Assembly (NCBI RefSeq): GCF_017833255.1 | Contig: NZ_JAFIBU010000001.1 | Coordinates: 2,697,001-2,761,000 of the forward strand | Direction of reading: 5' to 3' | Origin: Paenibacillus sp. PvR098 | GTDB lineage: Bacteria > Bacillota > Bacilli > Paenibacillales > NBRC-103111 | Length of the DNA: 64,000 nt | Shown here: one piece after another, positions 63,638-64,000 of the stretch | Position numbering within the stretch: position 1 is the stretch's first letter | Layout of the letters: every line of letters starts with the position of its first letter | Notes under the pieces: model-generated | The model's database searches: none | Seen by the model: the letters and a program-made list of their open reading frames with translations, nothing else | What the model was told of the DNA's origin: nothing | Position numbers and translations under genes: made by a program

Positions 63638-64000
63638 TTAGAGCTTCATTACATTAAGAACATTGTATTGCTGAACATCTTTCACTTCACTTCCACAACC
63701 GCCCATTTTGACGCTGCCTGTGGGAACAACCGTTCCTTCATATGTTCCAGAAACCGCCCCGTCAGCCGAAGAATAATCTATTCTCACCACCATGGAATGT
63801 CCTTCCTCCTTCAACACCGTGCCTTTCTTGTTGTAGTCAATCCAACTCCAACCTTCACGAATGAATATCTCACGCTCGACCATTTGCTCATATTTTCCAA
63901 TACCGCCCCACCCCCGGTATTTTCGGGAAATATGAGCAAATGGCCCTTGACGAAGAACAAGCGTGTCAAGATCTTCCGGCTCCACTTGAGCCCAATAGCG
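63638..64000 (-). CDS. 3' part of an unknown gene (partial)
   Basis: The frame is open at the window edge (RYWAQVEPED at the boundary) and ends at 63638, giving 120 codons. The product is rich in Gly and aromatic residues (YRGWGGIGKYE, GWSWIDYNKKG) with beta-strand-like repeats (AVSGTYEGTVVPTGSVKMGGCG). I do not recognise a family. The GTG at 63985 is unlikely to be the start, because coding continues beyond it. Confidence 0.6.
   Translation of the reverse strand, partial: RYWAQVEPEDLDTLVLRQGPFAHISRKYRGWGGIGKYEQMVEREIFIREGWSWIDYNKKGTVLKEEGHSMVVRIDYSSADGAVSGTYEGTVVPTGSVKMGGCGSEVKDVQQYNVLNVMKL

Overview
The window looks like a chromosomal segment of an endospore-forming Bacillales, most likely Paenibacillaceae. 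The reasons are the moderate GC, strong Shine-Dalgarno sites with frequent TTG/GTG starts, a CdaS-type sporulation diadenylate cyclase, a YrhE/YrhD-type formate dehydrogenase pair, a DUF421-DUF1657 ('2Duf') spore protein, remnants of a germinant-receptor operon, and lipoprotein-type binding proteins. I see no rRNA, tRNA, CRISPR array, insertion sequence or replication-origin gene set. The genus is an inference.

Region 1 (1-18 kb) is stress and one-carbon metabolism. It holds a self-regulated TetR/metallo-hydrolase pair whose operator sits inside its promoter; a formate dehydrogenase operon with three small accessory genes (DUF1641, an HMA-like protein without its CxxC, a 47-residue zinc-ribbon-like protein); SRAP and ketopantoate-reductase-like genes; a redox/quinone-type cluster (CatR/YodB-like regulator, LigB dioxygenase, DoxX, a coupled 42-codon ORF, DsbA-like, Old Yellow Enzyme); a catalase; a 25-residue CDGSH-like microprotein; cdaS; hxlAB for formaldehyde fixation; and a CstR-like sensor. 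At 17.0-17.5 kb are broken pieces of a polysaccharide deacetylase and of gerC/gerB genes.

Region 2 (18-36 kb) begins with an operon of AraC regulator, ABC sugar importer, glycerol kinase, GH31 glucosidase and glycerol-3-phosphate dehydrogenase. Its logic fits uptake and cleavage of a glycosyl-glycerol. It is followed by a LysR-headed operon (nitroreductase, diiron ferritin-like protein, SDR, aldehyde dehydrogenase) that ends in a decayed dctP fragment, then an amino-acid-type binding protein and the 2Duf gene with a 54-codon partner.

Region 3 (36-53 kb) has a DnaA-box cluster, a GGDEF/EAL receptor, an iron alcohol dehydrogenase, and a two-component system preceded by an 11-bp-phased repeat array. 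An eight-gene TRAP transporter/alcohol dehydrogenase/CoA-transferase/aldehyde dehydrogenase/CitE-type lyase operon with its own LacI regulator follows; it suggests oxidation of an imported hydroxy-acid or alcohol to an acid, CoA activation and C-C cleavage.

Region 4 (52-64 kb) contains a GH36 alpha-galactosidase with a divergent AraC regulator; a LacI-regulated ABC importer plus GH32 fructosidase whose 5' end carries an apparent 1-nt frameshift; a second DnaA-box cluster; a nitroreductase; and a gene-poor end. That end carries what I read as a complete c-di-AMP (ydaO/yuaA) riboswitch with promoter and terminators, but no recognisable usual target gene downstream.
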